From DATFVJ01 sp963712955 (GTDB taxonomy: Bacteria; Actinomycetota; Actinomycetes; Streptosporangiales; Streptosporangiaceae), in assembly GCA_963712955.1 (NCBI GenBank), contig CAVQKF010000002.1:28042-92041 (forward strand): a stretch of DNA of 64,000 nucleotides. The letters are read 5' to 3'. The notes beneath the pieces were generated by a model. That model did no database searches. It saw only the letters and a list, made by a program, of their open reading frames with translations, and was not told the origin of the DNA. Of the stretch, positions 36,512 through 45,548 are shown piece by piece. Each line of letters opens with the position of its first letter. The first letter of the stretch is position 1. The position numbers and the translations under genes are program-made.

Positions 36512-38194
36512 ATGCGCATCAGGCAAATCCGCCGGATCATCGCCGTTGGGGTGAGCGCTGCGGCCTTAGTGGCTGGTAGTGCCCTCGCTTCGGCTTCGGC
36601 GGCGACCAGCCGCCGAGGTGACGGGGCAGCCGGTGCTGGGAGGCACGGCGAGATAACCCACGTGCTGCTGATCTCGGTCGACGGGCTCCATCAGCAGGAT
36701 CTCGCGTGGTATATCGAGAGCTACCCCCGTTCTGCGCTGGCGGCGCTGGCCCGGCGAGGCGTGGATTACAGCGACGCGCAGACGCCGGTCCCGTCGGACT
36801 CTTTCCCTGGGATGGTGGGCCAGGTGACGGGCGGCGACCCCCGTGTCACCGGTATCTATTACGACGACACCTGGAACCACGGCGTCTTCCCTGCGGGCAC
36901 GACGAACTGCTCGGGACATGTCCCCGGCGGTGAGGCCGTCTACACCGAGGCGGCCGACGTCAACCAGCACTCGCTCGACGCGGGCCAAGGGCTGAGCGGG
37001 CTGCCGGGCAGCATTCTGCAGATGACAGGAAACCCGCTGGACGTGATCAACCCGGCGAACCTGCCCGTCAACCCGGCGACATGCAAGCCGATCTACCCGA
37101 ACCAGTACCTGAAGGTGAACACGATCTTCGAGATCGCCCGGCAGCACGGCCTGCGCACGGCCTGGTCGGACAAGCACCCGGCCTACCAGGCCCTGTCCGG
37201 ACCATCAGGCACCGGCGTCCAGGACTACTTCACCCCCGAGATCAACAGCCAGGCGCTCGGATATCCAGCCGGTGAGGACTGGACAAGCGACAATGCCGCG
37301 ACGATGCAGTACGACTCGTACAAGGTGCAGGCCATCCTGAACGAGATCGACGGCTTCAACCACAGCAGGACGAACCACGTCGGAGTGCCCGCCATTTTCG
37401 GCATGAATTTCCAGACGGCCTCCACCGCCCAGAAACTGCCCACCTCCGACGGCCTGACCGGGGGGTACCTGCCGGGCGGCACCGTGCCGGGGCCACTGCT
37501 GGTCCGCGCGCTCAACTACATCAACACGCAGATTGGCGCGATGATCAGTGAGATCGAGGCGCAAGGCCTGGCCAAGAGCACGGCGATCATCATCTCGGCC
37601 AAGCACGGGCAGTCCCCCACCAACCCCGCCGACCTGGCGCGCGTACCGGACGGGCCGATCATCAGCAACATCAACGCGGCATGGACTGCCGTGCACCACG
37701 GCGCAGGAAACCTGGTCGTCTTCTCAACCGACGACGACGGCATGCTGCTATGGCTGAGCGACCGCTCACCGGCCGCCGCCGACTTCGTGAAGAACTACCT
37801 GCTCACGCATACCGCGGCCGGAAACAACATCAACGGGAGCCCGGCGACGGTCGCCGCGTCAGGGCTCACGAAGGTCTACGCGGGCAAGGAATCCGCGGAC
37901 TACTTTGGCGTCCCGGACAATGATCCCCGTCACCCCGATGTCTTCGGCATCGTCCAGCACGGCGTCGTCTACACCGGCGGCAAGGCCAAGATCGCGGAGC
38001 ACGGCGGCGCCGGCCAGCAGGATCGCAACGTGCCCATCCTGGTGGCGCTGCCCGGGTCTGGAGGCGGGCGCACCCTCGCCGCTGCCGTCGAGACAACCCA
38101 GATCGCTCCCACGATCCTGAGCCTGCTGGGCCTGAACCCGGACAGCCTGCAGGCTGTGCAGATCGAACACACAAAGGTGCTCCCAGCGCTGTAA
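36512..38194 (+). CDS. Secreted alkaline-phosphatase-superfamily phosphodiesterase
   Basis: The 560-residue protein has a signal peptide (MRIRQIRRIIAVGVSAAALV, with an Ala-rich cleavage region near 30). The metal-binding Asp is in VLLISVDGLHQQD, and the likely nucleophile lies in TPVPSDSFPGMVGQVTGG. Late metal ligands are the His of SAKHGQSP and the His of IAEHGGAG. It belongs to the type I phosphodiesterase/nucleotide pyrophosphatase group and acts outside the membrane. GGAGG at 36503-36507 sets the start at ATG 36512. It is intact and followed by a hairpin terminator. Confidence 0.88.
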   Translation: MRIRQIRRIIAVGVSAAALVAGSALASASAATSRRGDGAAGAGRHGEITHVLLISVDGLHQQDLAWYIESYPRSALAALARRGVDYSDAQTPVPSDSFPGMVGQVTGGDPRVTGIYYDDTWNHGVFPAGTTNCSGHVPGGEAVYTEAADVNQHSLDAGQGLSGLPGSILQMTGNPLDVINPANLPVNPATCKPIYPNQYLKVNTIFEIARQHGLRTAWSDKHPAYQALSGPSGTGVQDYFTPEINSQALGYPAGEDWTSDNAATMQYDSYKVQAILNEIDGFNHSRTNHVGVPAIFGMNFQTASTAQKLPTSDGLTGGYLPGGTVPGPLLVRALNYINTQIGAMISEIEAQGLAKSTAIIISAKHGQSPTNPADLARVPDGPIISNINAAWTAVHHGAGNLVVFSTDDDGMLLWLSDRSPAAADFVKNYLLTHTAAGNNINGSPATVAASGLTKVYAGKESADYFGVPDNDPRHPDVFGIVQHGVVYTGGKAKIAEHGGAGQQDRNVPILVALPGSGGGRTLAAAVETTQIAPTILSLLGLNPDSLQAVQIEHTKVLPAL

Positions 38195-38241
38195 CGAAAC
38201 GCCGCGAACTCAGAGCAGCGTGCTGAGATCAACTGCGCTAC

Positions 38242-38269
38242 AAGGGCCCGGCGATTACGTCGGGCCCTT
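38242..38269. terminator. Hairpin terminator of the phosphodiesterase gene
   Basis: Arms AAGGGCCCG (38242-38250) and CGGGCCCTT (38261-38269) pair perfectly around a 10-base loop, 48 bp after the stop codon. Confidence 0.75.
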
Positions 38270-38477
38270 CGCCAGCGTTCAAGCCAGGCGACGGCGTGAG
38301 CGGGCGGGCGCGGCCGGCATCGCCGGAATCGGCCCGTTTGCAAAGGAAGAGACGGTGGAGGCCGGATGCTTGCGCCGCGGTTCACCTGCTCGTTGCACGA
38401 CAGTCCACGAATCGTCAGCTCCGCTCGGCACCACTGACCGTCGTCAGTGCACTCCTCGCCCAGGGAAGAGGCCCAAT

Positions 38478-38865
38478 ATGCTCGCAAACGCGCGACACGC
38501 CGCGAAGGCTCTCACAGCAGCGGCCGTCATCCCGATCAGCTTGCTCGCCGCCAGTAGCGGCCAGCGCCGCGCCTGCCAGAGCAGCGCATCCCCTCCCGGA
38601 CCTCGCCCCCCGGGCAAGTCCTGTTCGGCATGCGGCTCAGCCATACCTTCATCCCGGCCGGTTCCGCTCGGCGGCGGACTGATCCGCTGACCCAGCCCGA
38701 TGACATCACCGTCCTGGATGGGCGCCTTTTCACCGGTTTCCAGAACGGAATCGGCGCGCGAGGCGAGGCAAGCACCGACGGCAACCTCTACAGCATCGTC
38801 GTCGAATTCACCTTCAGCGGCAGGCCCATCCGGAAGTGGGATGTCAAGGGTGCTCGCGCCGAAGG
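38478..38865 (+). pseudogene. Secreted beta-propeller-like protein, N-terminal relic
   Basis: ATG 38478 gives MLANARHAAKALTAAAVIPI, a signal-peptide-like start. After a frame change near 38610 the sequence reads VLFGMRLSHTFIPAGSA, then LTQPDDITVLDGRLFTGFQN and LYSIVVEFTFSGRPIRKWDV. This resembles the first blade of actinobacterial secreted SMP-30/NHL-like proteins. Resemblance stops at about 38862 and the rest of the propeller is absent. Confidence 0.45.
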
Positions 38866-39245
38866 GTCTAGTATTCGTGCCCCGCAGATAGTGCCGCAGC
38901 GGGCAAAGGGCAGTCTTCGCACCGGGCCTCGCGACTCAGGAGTGCGTGGCGTCAGCATGCCGGAAGGGAGCTACGCCAGTCACGCTCGCACATCGGCGGA
39001 CCGCGGCACATGCGGCCGCGCCGTTCCGCAGCCAATGTCGACGAGGTGGGTCATGGGCTGTGAGATTGGCGAGCTCAGCCAGCGTGCGGAGGCCGGGGCC
39101 GCAGCCGACCATCATCGACACGGCGGTGCGGAGCTCATACCGCTTGCCCGGCAGGCGGGGGTGAGCAGCAGCAGGCAGAACCTGACCGGGGCCCGCAGGT
39201 GGTCGCGACTTCTCATCCATCTGACGGCGCGCACCCCCTCGGCGT
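38866..39245. other. Region without recognisable gene
   Basis: Open frames exist on both strands here, but none resembles a known family. A short VGCGPG element on the minus strand at about 39100 recalls a methyltransferase motif without any context to support it. Confidence 0.35.
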
Positions 39246-39249
39246 GACC

Positions 39250-39475
39250 TGAGAACTTACCCGACGGCGCGCCGCCGAAGGCTTGGGGCGGGCCGCGTCG
39301 GCCGCATTCTGTGCCAGCTTCACGACAACGCGGTCCTGGTAGCCGCCGCGCGTAGCCCTCCTCCGCGTTGGCGTCCTCACGGAACCCCGCGGGCGACGCC
39401 GCCGAGACGTCGAGCACCCGGCGGCGCAGCTCTCCGGTGCCGAACGGGTCCGGCAGTCTGGCCTGCGCTGCGTAG
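39250..39475 (-). pseudogene. Sacsin-like N-terminal ATPase remnant
   Basis: The minus-strand text reads LPDPFGTGELRRRVLDVSAA, then SPAGFREDANAEE. One shift later it reads GGYQDRVVVKLAQNAADAAR. This is the opening of the HSP90-like ATPase domain of actinobacterial sacsin-type proteins; the E-x-x-Q-N-A-x-D-A helix binds ATP. Here the Glu is Lys (VKLAQNAADA). The remaining several hundred residues are missing. Confidence 0.55.
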
Positions 39476-39480
39476 ATCCC

Positions 39481-39929
39481 CTCTTACCGCGCTCGCATAT
39501 CCGGCTCGCTCAGCGGACCCCTCTGCTCGCGCGTCCGCCAGCCGGCGCCGGCCTGCTCGGCCAGCTGACCGCCGACCGCGCGAACATGAACACCGTCCCT
39601 AATACCCGGGTCCGGTGGCCGTTTCCGGCGGCCGCCTCAGCCGCCCCCACTCACTCCCTGAGCACCTCACTCAGAGGTCCTTGAGCACGCCCGGGGCGAC
39701 GGCGATTGGATCTTTGATCTCGGGTCCGGCACGGGTCTGGCGCCACCACGAGTTCCACCGGCCACCCCTGCACGCATGAGCTGAACGGCCTTGACCAGCT
39801 TGCCCTTTATATGTTGAATTCGGTCTAGCGGCGCGCGTTTGCTCGTGCTTTTGTTTGTGCCCTCTTCACCGGGCCGTCACCTCCCCACAGTAAAATGGGC
39901 GCCATGACGACAACAAGAGACAATAGAGC
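39481..39929. other. Region without recognisable gene
   Basis: No ORF with family resemblance is seen. The 5' extension of the sacsin-like relic may occupy 39481-39560 on the minus strand (AEQAGAGWRTREQRG). An AT-richer patch at 39805-39825 and 39880-39960 may be promoter sequence for the small Cys-rich gene that follows. Confidence 0.35.
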
Positions 39930-40109
39930 ATGACGGCGACAAAAGATGATAAAGAAAGTGACCACCAGCACGCGTGGGTGCCCTATACCGGCGGCCGGCC
40001 CGGCTACCGGTGGATCTGCATGAGCTGCGCCGAAATCACGCCGGCCCGGCAGGCGGAGGACTGCACCAGCGCCTGCCCGTGCGGCGACTGCATATGGTCG
40101 GAACGGTGA
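39930..40109 (+). CDS. Small cysteine-rich protein
   Basis: ATG 39930 encodes 59 residues, beginning MTATKDDKESDHQHAWVPYT, then YRWICMSCAE and CTSACPCGDCIWSER. Six cysteines in a CxxC, CxxxCxCxxC pattern plus His-rich residues upstream suggest a zinc-binding or knuckle-like fold. I recognise no family. A nine-codon upstream frame (MTTTRDNRA, from ATG 39904) ends in ATGA overlapping this start, so translation may be coupled. The AT-rich start region contrasts with its surroundings. Confidence 0.5.
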   Translation: MTATKDDKESDHQHAWVPYTGGRPGYRWICMSCAEITPARQAEDCTSACPCGDCIWSER

Positions 40110-40279
40110 CCCCGCTCGGCAGGCCGGTTCCGCGAGGGAACCGGGTGGGTTGCGGGGGCCATAATCCCGCGATGGCCTCGATCGAGGTATGCGCGGGGAG
40201 GATGTCCACGCGAAACGCGGCCTGTCTGAATCAGCCGATCCAGACAGGTGGGCACCCCAGCGAACGCTCACCGGCTCCC

Positions 40280-40800
40280 GGGCTTGGGGATCACCACCGG
40301 GGGCGTCGGGCCCGGGGGTCGCGGGGGAGGCCGGGGGAGGCCGGGGGAGGCGAACGGGAACGCCGCGACCAGCGCGGTGGTGTCCATCGTTCGAGTGAGC
40401 CTGAGGGCGTCGGTGCCGGCCGGGAGGGTGGCGACCCAGCCCTGCGGCCGTAAGGTGGCGGGCTGGTGACGAGCAGCAGCGGGACGGCCACCGCCAGGAC
40501 GCGGCGTGACCTCCTTGGTGAGTTCATCTTTCGCTGGCGGCGTGGACGGCGAGGTGGGCGGAGGCGGAACAGATTTCCCCCGCCGCGGGCGATCTGGTAG
40601 ACGAGGTCCCGTGCATCACCGCAGCGGCGGCTTCAGTGTCCGGTTATCGAGCTGGCCGCGGTCTGCGCTGGCGCGGCGCGCGGATTCGAGGCGCGCCCGC
40701 GAGCGGCGGAGCCGGTCTGCGGCCGCGCGAGCGGCGATTGGCTCGGGTGCGCCGGTCGCCGCAGAAACACGTGCGTCGGCGTGCACGGTCTGGTCGTCCG
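40280..40800 (-). pseudogene. VirB4-like conjugation ATPase remnant
   Basis: On the minus strand the text reads AADRLRRSRARLESARRASA, then (shift near 40620) CGDARDLVYQIARGGGNLFR, then (shift) AHLAVHAASER. Further on come RPQGWVATLPAGTDALRLTR and TMDTTALVAAFPFASPGLP. This is the N-terminal half of the actinomycete VirB4/TraE-like ATPase, ahead of the Walker A domain, which is absent. Such ATPases power type IV secretion in conjugation. It supports a decayed conjugative element together with the MobC-relaxase pair 6 kb away. Confidence 0.6.
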
Positions 40801-41064
40801 TCGCAAGCCCGGCGAGGTGATCACGGTGCCGACGCCGGGACATGCTGCTGCGCTCCCGAGCGACCGCCATCGGGCCGGGGCTTCTCCGTGCGAAGCCGGA
40901 TCGGGCTTCGGTGCAACCGGGCGGTGGGTTTGTGGCCAGTACCAACGGGCGGACTTGCAAGTCGGCGTGGACCGGGTCATCGTACTGTTGCGCTACCACG
41001 TTCGGCTGCCAGCCTGTCGTATGCGCACCCGCTTGCTCTGATTCGCTTCCAGGACACAGCGACC

Positions 41065-41235
41065 GGAGCTGCGAGGGGCCGTCCGTGCTGGCCGCGCGGC
41101 GTCAAGGTGCCGATCGGCGTCGTGGGTCATCTCATCGAACGTCTTGCGCTTGGGCGACACCCAACCGCACGAGCACCCCGCGATGAAGCTCTCGTGGCTC
41201 GGCAGGCGGTACCACCTGTGCGCCGGATACCGAAC
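41065..41235 (-). pseudogene. Small CxCGW-motif protein fragment
   Basis: A minus-strand frame reads RWYRLPSHESFIAGCSCGWV, then SPKRKTFDEMTHDADRHLDA. The GCSCGW followed by a DADRHL helix resembles small actinomycete mobile-element proteins of unknown function. No start codon precedes it in frame. It lies just downstream of the coiled-coil gene at 41275-41769. Confidence 0.4.
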
Positions 41236-41274
41236 GCAGCAGCCTCAGCTCCGCCGCCCAGCCCCTCGCGGCGA

Positions 41275-41769
41275 TCAGACGGCCATCAGCTCACGGGCGG
41301 CGCTTACTACCTCGAGCGCGACGCGTCGGCTGATCTGCAGCCCCTGGTCGGCAAGGCCGAAGGCGGTGTCGATGACCTCTTCCGGGCGGGTGACCGCCGC
41401 GGGCAGCGCACCGCGCAGCAGTTTGACCACGCCGTGAACGGTGCATGCGGCCGCTTCCTCGCCGCTGCGGCCGGCCGCCACCAATTGCGCGCGGGCGCGT
41501 TCCTGGTCCAGGTCGTGCAATTGGGCCGCCAGGCGCTGCCGGGCGGTCAGCAGCAGCTGCTGCCCGCCGGCCCCGTTGGGCGGCTCGCGGAGCTCGTCTC
41601 GCAGCCGCTGCACGGCTTGTTCCAACACCAGCTCCTGGGCCTGCCGTTGGGCGCTCGCGAGCTCCGCGGCCCGCGCCTGAACCTCCTCATCCGGCCGTTC
41701 CACCGGAGTCACCCGCTCCTTCTCCCGGCTACCGGACCGGCCCGACGAGCCGCTCGCTATCTCCGCCAT
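41275..41769 (-). CDS. Hypothetical coiled-coil protein
   Basis: The 164-residue protein begins MAEIASGSSGRSGSREKERV and has a long charged helix (RAAELASAQRQAQELVLEQA, then ARQRLAAQLHDLDQERARAQ). The second half (CTVHGVVKLLRGALPAAVTR, then VIDTAFGLADQGLQISRRVA) looks globular and helical. I recognise no family. Coherent codon use and a continuous frame argue for a real, intact gene amid relics. Confidence 0.55.
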   Translation of the reverse strand: MAEIASGSSGRSGSREKERVTPVERPDEEVQARAAELASAQRQAQELVLEQAVQRLRDELREPPNGAGGQQLLLTARQRLAAQLHDLDQERARAQLVAAGRSGEEAAACTVHGVVKLLRGALPAAVTRPEEVIDTAFGLADQGLQISRRVALEVVSAARELMAV

Positions 41770-41939
41770 GTCAGCCTCCGTCCTATTCGCTTGTCCGAGT
41801 TACACCCAAAGCCTGGCGGGCCGGGTTGAATCGCGGGAGATGCCGACGGCAACAGGCGCCGAACATCTCGGTGCGGTCGGCTGACCGCAAGCCGTTCGGC
41901 GCTGCCACTTGGCGAGCTTGTCGTCTGAGCTGAGGCCGG

Positions 41940-41991
41940 GCCAGGTCGGCCCCGAGCGGGAGACGCCACCTATGTAGGCCAGGCATCTCAT
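41940..41991 (-). pseudogene. Possible sulfotransferase N-terminal remnant
   Basis: ATG 41991 begins MRCLAYIGGVSRSGPTWPG. The Y-I-G-G-x-x-R-S-G-x-T pattern resembles the PAPS-binding loop that opens many actinobacterial sulfotransferases. The match covers only about 15 codons. Confidence 0.3.
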
Positions 41992-42753
41992 GGGGCGACC
42001 GTGCCCGCAGAAGCGAGCGGCGGCGTCCGCGCGGCGGCCCGGTGATTAAGCGCCGCTGCTCACACCGGAACGAAGAGTCAAGTCGGACCGAGCGTTCGTC
42101 ACTGACATGAAGCCACTGCTGGACCATGGCAAGCTCAACTTGCAGACGGTCGCGGCACCACGGTGCGTCCCATCGCCGATTCGTACACGCGGTTACCGAC
42201 ATAGCGGTCAGATGACGTTGCCAAGTCCACGCGGCCGGTGCTGGTCAGGTCCAGAAGTCGACGGTCGCCTGCGGATCGGCAGTTGCGCTATCCGGCCAGC
42301 GAGGCAGCGGCGAACGCCAGACGTCCGACGGTGAGCCCGTCGACGCGGCCCTGAGCATCATCGCTGATGCCGAACGCCGCGGTGTGCCGCTTACCCAGGC
42401 GGGTGACAGGCGCTGGCGCGCGGTGTCCGGGCATACGGGCCACTGGATCGCCAACGACCGCCTCCGCTGACTCGCTAGCGCTTGGGGCCCGCAGAAACGG
42501 GACGGATCGCATGACCGCACACCCTTCGCCGCACGGGAACCTGCAATACCGAGCAAGCCGCACGAGCGCAAGCTCGCCGCGCTGCAAGATCGCCCGGGCG
42601 CCAGGTACAGGCGCTGCGCACCGGCCCGCGCGGCGGCCGAGGCCGCAACCGCCATTCCCCCTGTACGCATGAAGAACCCAGCCGCCGTGATTCCTGGCGG
42701 CTTCCCGCTGCCTTTCCCGGATGGCCACAACGACCCTGAGGCAAGGAGGAGCC
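41992..42753. other. Region of short fragments without clear gene
   Basis: A plus-strand frame ending at TGA 42468-42470 reads IIADAERRGVPLTQAGDRRW and SGHTGHWIANDRLR, which looks protein-like but lacks a start and a family. Nothing else here is recognisable. Confidence 0.35.
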
Positions 42754-42759
42754 ATCACA

Positions 42760-42825
42760 TCACCGATCCTGGTCACCGGCGGCCCGGGTAGGCTCGGGCG
42801 GTTCGTCGTCCTGCTGATGCGGGGA
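42760..42825 (+). pseudogene. NAD(P)-binding SDR/NmrA remnant
   Basis: The frame reads SPILVTGGPGRLGRFVVLLM, the first Rossmann strand and glycine loop (GGxGxLG) of atypical SDR/NmrA proteins. A GGAGG lies at 42748-42752. The match ends after about 22 codons and is followed within 20 bases by a FadD fragment. Confidence 0.5.
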
Positions 42826-42843
42826 CGCCGGCTGCGACGTGCG

Positions 42844-42998
42844 GGCTCCGTGCGGGTCACCGGGCGGAAGAAGGAGCTCATCTTCACCGCCAGCGGCAAG
42901 AAACCTCGCCCTCACCTTGCTCGAGAACCGTGCTCTGCGTGCATCCGCTGGTCAGTCAGTGCATGGTGGTCGGCGACGCGGACCCCTGCATTGCCTCG
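42844..42998 (+). pseudogene. Fatty-acyl-CoA synthetase (FadD) C-terminal remnant
   Basis: GSVRVTGRKKELIFTASGKK is the hinge and C-terminal domain start of AMP-forming acyl-CoA synthetases. Two shifts on it continues as NLALTLLENR and VHPLVSQCMVVGDADPCIAS, the normal next blocks. The N-terminal 450 or so residues and the final 100 are gone. It abuts the convergent phosphoesterase relic. Confidence 0.65.
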
Positions 42999-42999
42999 G

Positions 43000-43705
43000 T
43001 GGGCCGACGACATTGCCGCCTGGTGCATGCAAACGACGACCCAGTCGACGTGAGGCGACCGGCGCGCTTCCGCGAGTTCATGCTCCAGCCAGGCACGCTG
43101 CTGGCCGTTGCTGTATCCGGCGATGTAGGGATTGAGCCCGGTCGCGTGGTAGCGGGGTACGTGGTCCCGGCGGTATGCGCTGAACCCGCCGTCCTGCAGG
43201 CACACGTCGTCATTGTTGACGGAGATCACGCGAATTGGCCCGACCGTGAAGGCATACCAGTTGCCGCGGAAATCGGCCGAGCCGTTGCCGGGGAGCTCGA
43301 ACCTGGTCTGGTAGGCAAGATGTCCGTGCGGCCCGTTGCCTACCTCGTTCTCGTGATTGCCTGCGGCAGGCATCCACGGCCGGTGCCTCGCCGAACGCAT
43401 GTTGTTTGCGAGAAGGAGGTCCAGGTCGCGACCGGCACGTCGCTCACGTTCGCGTAGCAGAGATCGCCGTTCAGCAGATGGAACAGTGGATCGAGCGCGT
43501 CCACCGCGTCGACGATGTACCTGGCGTTCGCGCCCGCCGGGCCCAGGCCCAGGCCGACCGGCGCGGGAATCGGCTGATCGCCGAAGCTAGTGAAGCGGAA
43601 GCCCGCCGAGCGGCCGCGCGGCCGGGTGCGGAAGGTCCCTGGCACTGGCCTCGCCCCCTCGTGGAGCACTTCATAAGCGAAGGCGGTAGCGGGCTCGAGG
43701 CGGTC
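43000..43705 (-). pseudogene. Purple-acid-phosphatase-like metallophosphoesterase, both ends deleted
   Basis: The first frame reads AFAYEVLHEGARPVPGTFRT, then FRFTSFGDQPIPAPVGLGLG and HLLNGDLCYANVS, the DxxY metal site. After a shift near 43395 it continues PWMPAAGNHENEVGNGPHGH (GNHE motif), GNWYAFTVGPIRVISVNNDD and VVVCMHQAAMSSAH. It ends abruptly before the GHxH motif, where the FadD remnant begins. The signal peptide and start are also missing because the 5' side is joined to gadB. It is inactive. Confidence 0.8.
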
Positions 43706-44771
43706 GACTCCTCCTTTGACATTGGCGCAGTGAACGGATGCTTGCCGAAGTGGGCGACGGCGGCGCGGAAGTCGTCGAGGAGCAGGGATGCCATGTCCAT
43801 GCTCACGCCGAGGCGGACCAGGATGCGCTGCACGGCGATGTCGGATGCCGTTCCCGTGAGGGTGTAGGCGGGCACCTGCCAGCCCTCGGTGGTGAGCCGG
43901 TCGGCCAGGTCGAAATGAGCCGGTCGGCCAGGTCGAAGAGGGTGTAGCCGGGGTCCGCGCCGTCGCGGATCCGCCAGGTGACGGTGGGGATACCGTCGAA
44001 CACCACGTCGGGCGCGCAGAACGGGGCGAGGAAGGCGCCGCTGGCTCCGTCGACGTGAATGCCGACGTCCAGGCCGGTCTCGGCCTGCAGCTGGTCGAGG
44101 GCCTTGGACATGGCCTCCACCGGTTCGTAGGCGCCGGTGTAGGTGACGCCCAGGGTCGGCACGACCATGATCGTGTTCTCGTCCACCCGTTCCAGCATCG
44201 AGGCGGGGTCCATGGCGTAGTGGCCATGGGACATCGGGACCTCGCGCATTTCGATGTCCCAGTAGCGGGCGAACTTGTGCCATACCACCTGCACCGGGCC
44301 ACACACCATGTTCGGCTTGTCCGCCGGCTTGCCCTCGGCCCGCCGCTTGGCCCGCCACCGGCACTTGGCCGCTATCCCCGCCAGCATGCAGGCCTCCGAG
44401 GACCCGATGGCCGACGCGCCGACGGTGTTGGCCGCCTCTGGCGCGTGCCACAAGTCCGCCAGCATGTGCACGCAGCGCCGCTCGACCTCAGCGGTCTGCG
44501 GATACTCGTCCTTGTCGACCATGTTCTTGTTGACCGACAAGGCCATCAGGGCAAGGACTTCTGGCTCGGCCCACGTCTGGCAGAACGTGGCCAGGTTCTG
44601 CCGGGCGTTGCCGTCGAGCATCAGCTCGTCGGACACCACCTGGAACGCATCCCTCGACAGCATCTCGTCCCGGGGGAACTCGTGCTTGGGCACGGGCCTG
44701 GTCAGCTTGCGCCCGGCGAACACGCAGTCCGCCAGCTGCTCACGGACGGTGTCACGCTCGTGCAACGGCAT
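43705..44771 (-). pseudogene. gadB: Glutamate decarboxylase lacking its PLP-lysine segment
   Basis: From ATG 44771, nine bases after AAGGAG, the protein reads MPLHERDTVREQLADCVFAG and proceeds normally through DELMLDGNARQNLATFCQTW, VGASAIGSSEACMLAGIAAK and IHVDGASGAFLAPFCAPDVV. It then jumps from VVFD to GIPTVTWRIRDGADPGYTLF. The deleted part, about 100 residues, includes the SxxHKYG lysine that binds PLP. A 23-bp tandem duplication (43893-43937) shifts the frame inside FDLADRL. The tail (LTGTASDIAVQRILVRLGVS) ends at PMSKEE, fused to the phosphoesterase relic without a stop. It is inactive. Confidence 0.85.
43893..43937. repeat. Tandem duplication inside the gadB relic
   Basis: The 22-mer beginning tgagccggtcggccagg occurs at 43893-43914 and again at 43916-43937, separated by one base. 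The 23-bp period is not a multiple of three and so breaks the frame. Confidence 0.9.
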
Positions 44772-44884
44772 GATCAGCATCTCCTTGATCGGGACCATTC
44801 CGCAGACAGATGATCGGCCGTCACATCGGCGCTCCGGGGACCCCGTGGTGCGGCCGTGACGCGCACAGCGGCCTGATCCGCTCG

Positions 44885-45394
44885 TAGTTGACCCGGGCGG
44901 TGATCTCGATGGGGCACGACGAGTACTACTCGGCCGCCATGCGGGACCGGCTCACGGCGGCGCGCAACGCCGGGACCAATATCGCGTTCCTCGGGGCGAA
45001 CGAGGTGTACCGCCATATCCGCTTCGGCTCGTCGAGCCTTGGCGCGGACCGAGTGGTGATCTGTTGCAAGGTGGCGGCCGAGGACCTGTTGTTCGGTGTG
45101 GACGACAGCCAGACGACCCAGGATTGGCGTGAACCGCCTGACCCCCGGCCGGAGAGCGTGCTGACGGGCGTGTACTACCAGTGCAACCCCGTGAGCGCGG
45201 CCTACGTGCTGTCCGACCCGCGTAACTGGATTTTCGCTGGCACGCAGGTGCGCCGCGGCCAGCGGTTCGACGCCCTCGTCGGCCCGGAGTACGACCGGGT
45301 CGATCCCTCGGTCCCGCTGCCGCGGCCGATCGAGGTACTCGCGCATTCGCCGCTGACCTGCGGCGGACTGGCCGGACCCTGCTCCTCCGGGTGA
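44885..45394 (+). pseudogene. N,N-dimethylformamidase beta-subunit-like fragment
   Basis: The frame reads LTRAVISMGHDEYYSAAMRD, then GTNIAFLGANEVYRHIRFGS, LTGVYYQCNPVSAAYVLSD, and FDALVGPEYDRVDPSVPLP. This is the C-terminal region of the large subunit of DMFase-type proteins, including the SxGHDEYxS block. The N-terminal half is absent because the sequence begins right at the gadB start region. The 3' end deviates after HSPLTCGGLAG, probably through a frameshift. Confidence 0.65.
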
Positions 45395-45548
45395 TCCCTC
45401 TTGCCGGTGGTCTGCGCACGTCAGTGCATGCCAAGCTGGATGGCCATCACCTCGGATGGGCGAGCCTGCCCGGGCCGTTCGGCTTACCATGCACCGGTCG
45501 CAGCAGCGCCCAGAGAACCGGACGGCAGCGCGCGTCGGCTGGGGATCC

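Noticed and set aside
38936..39220. Possible methyltransferase on the minus strand (VGCGPG)
   Set aside because: Only a single six-residue resemblance, with no other motif in order.
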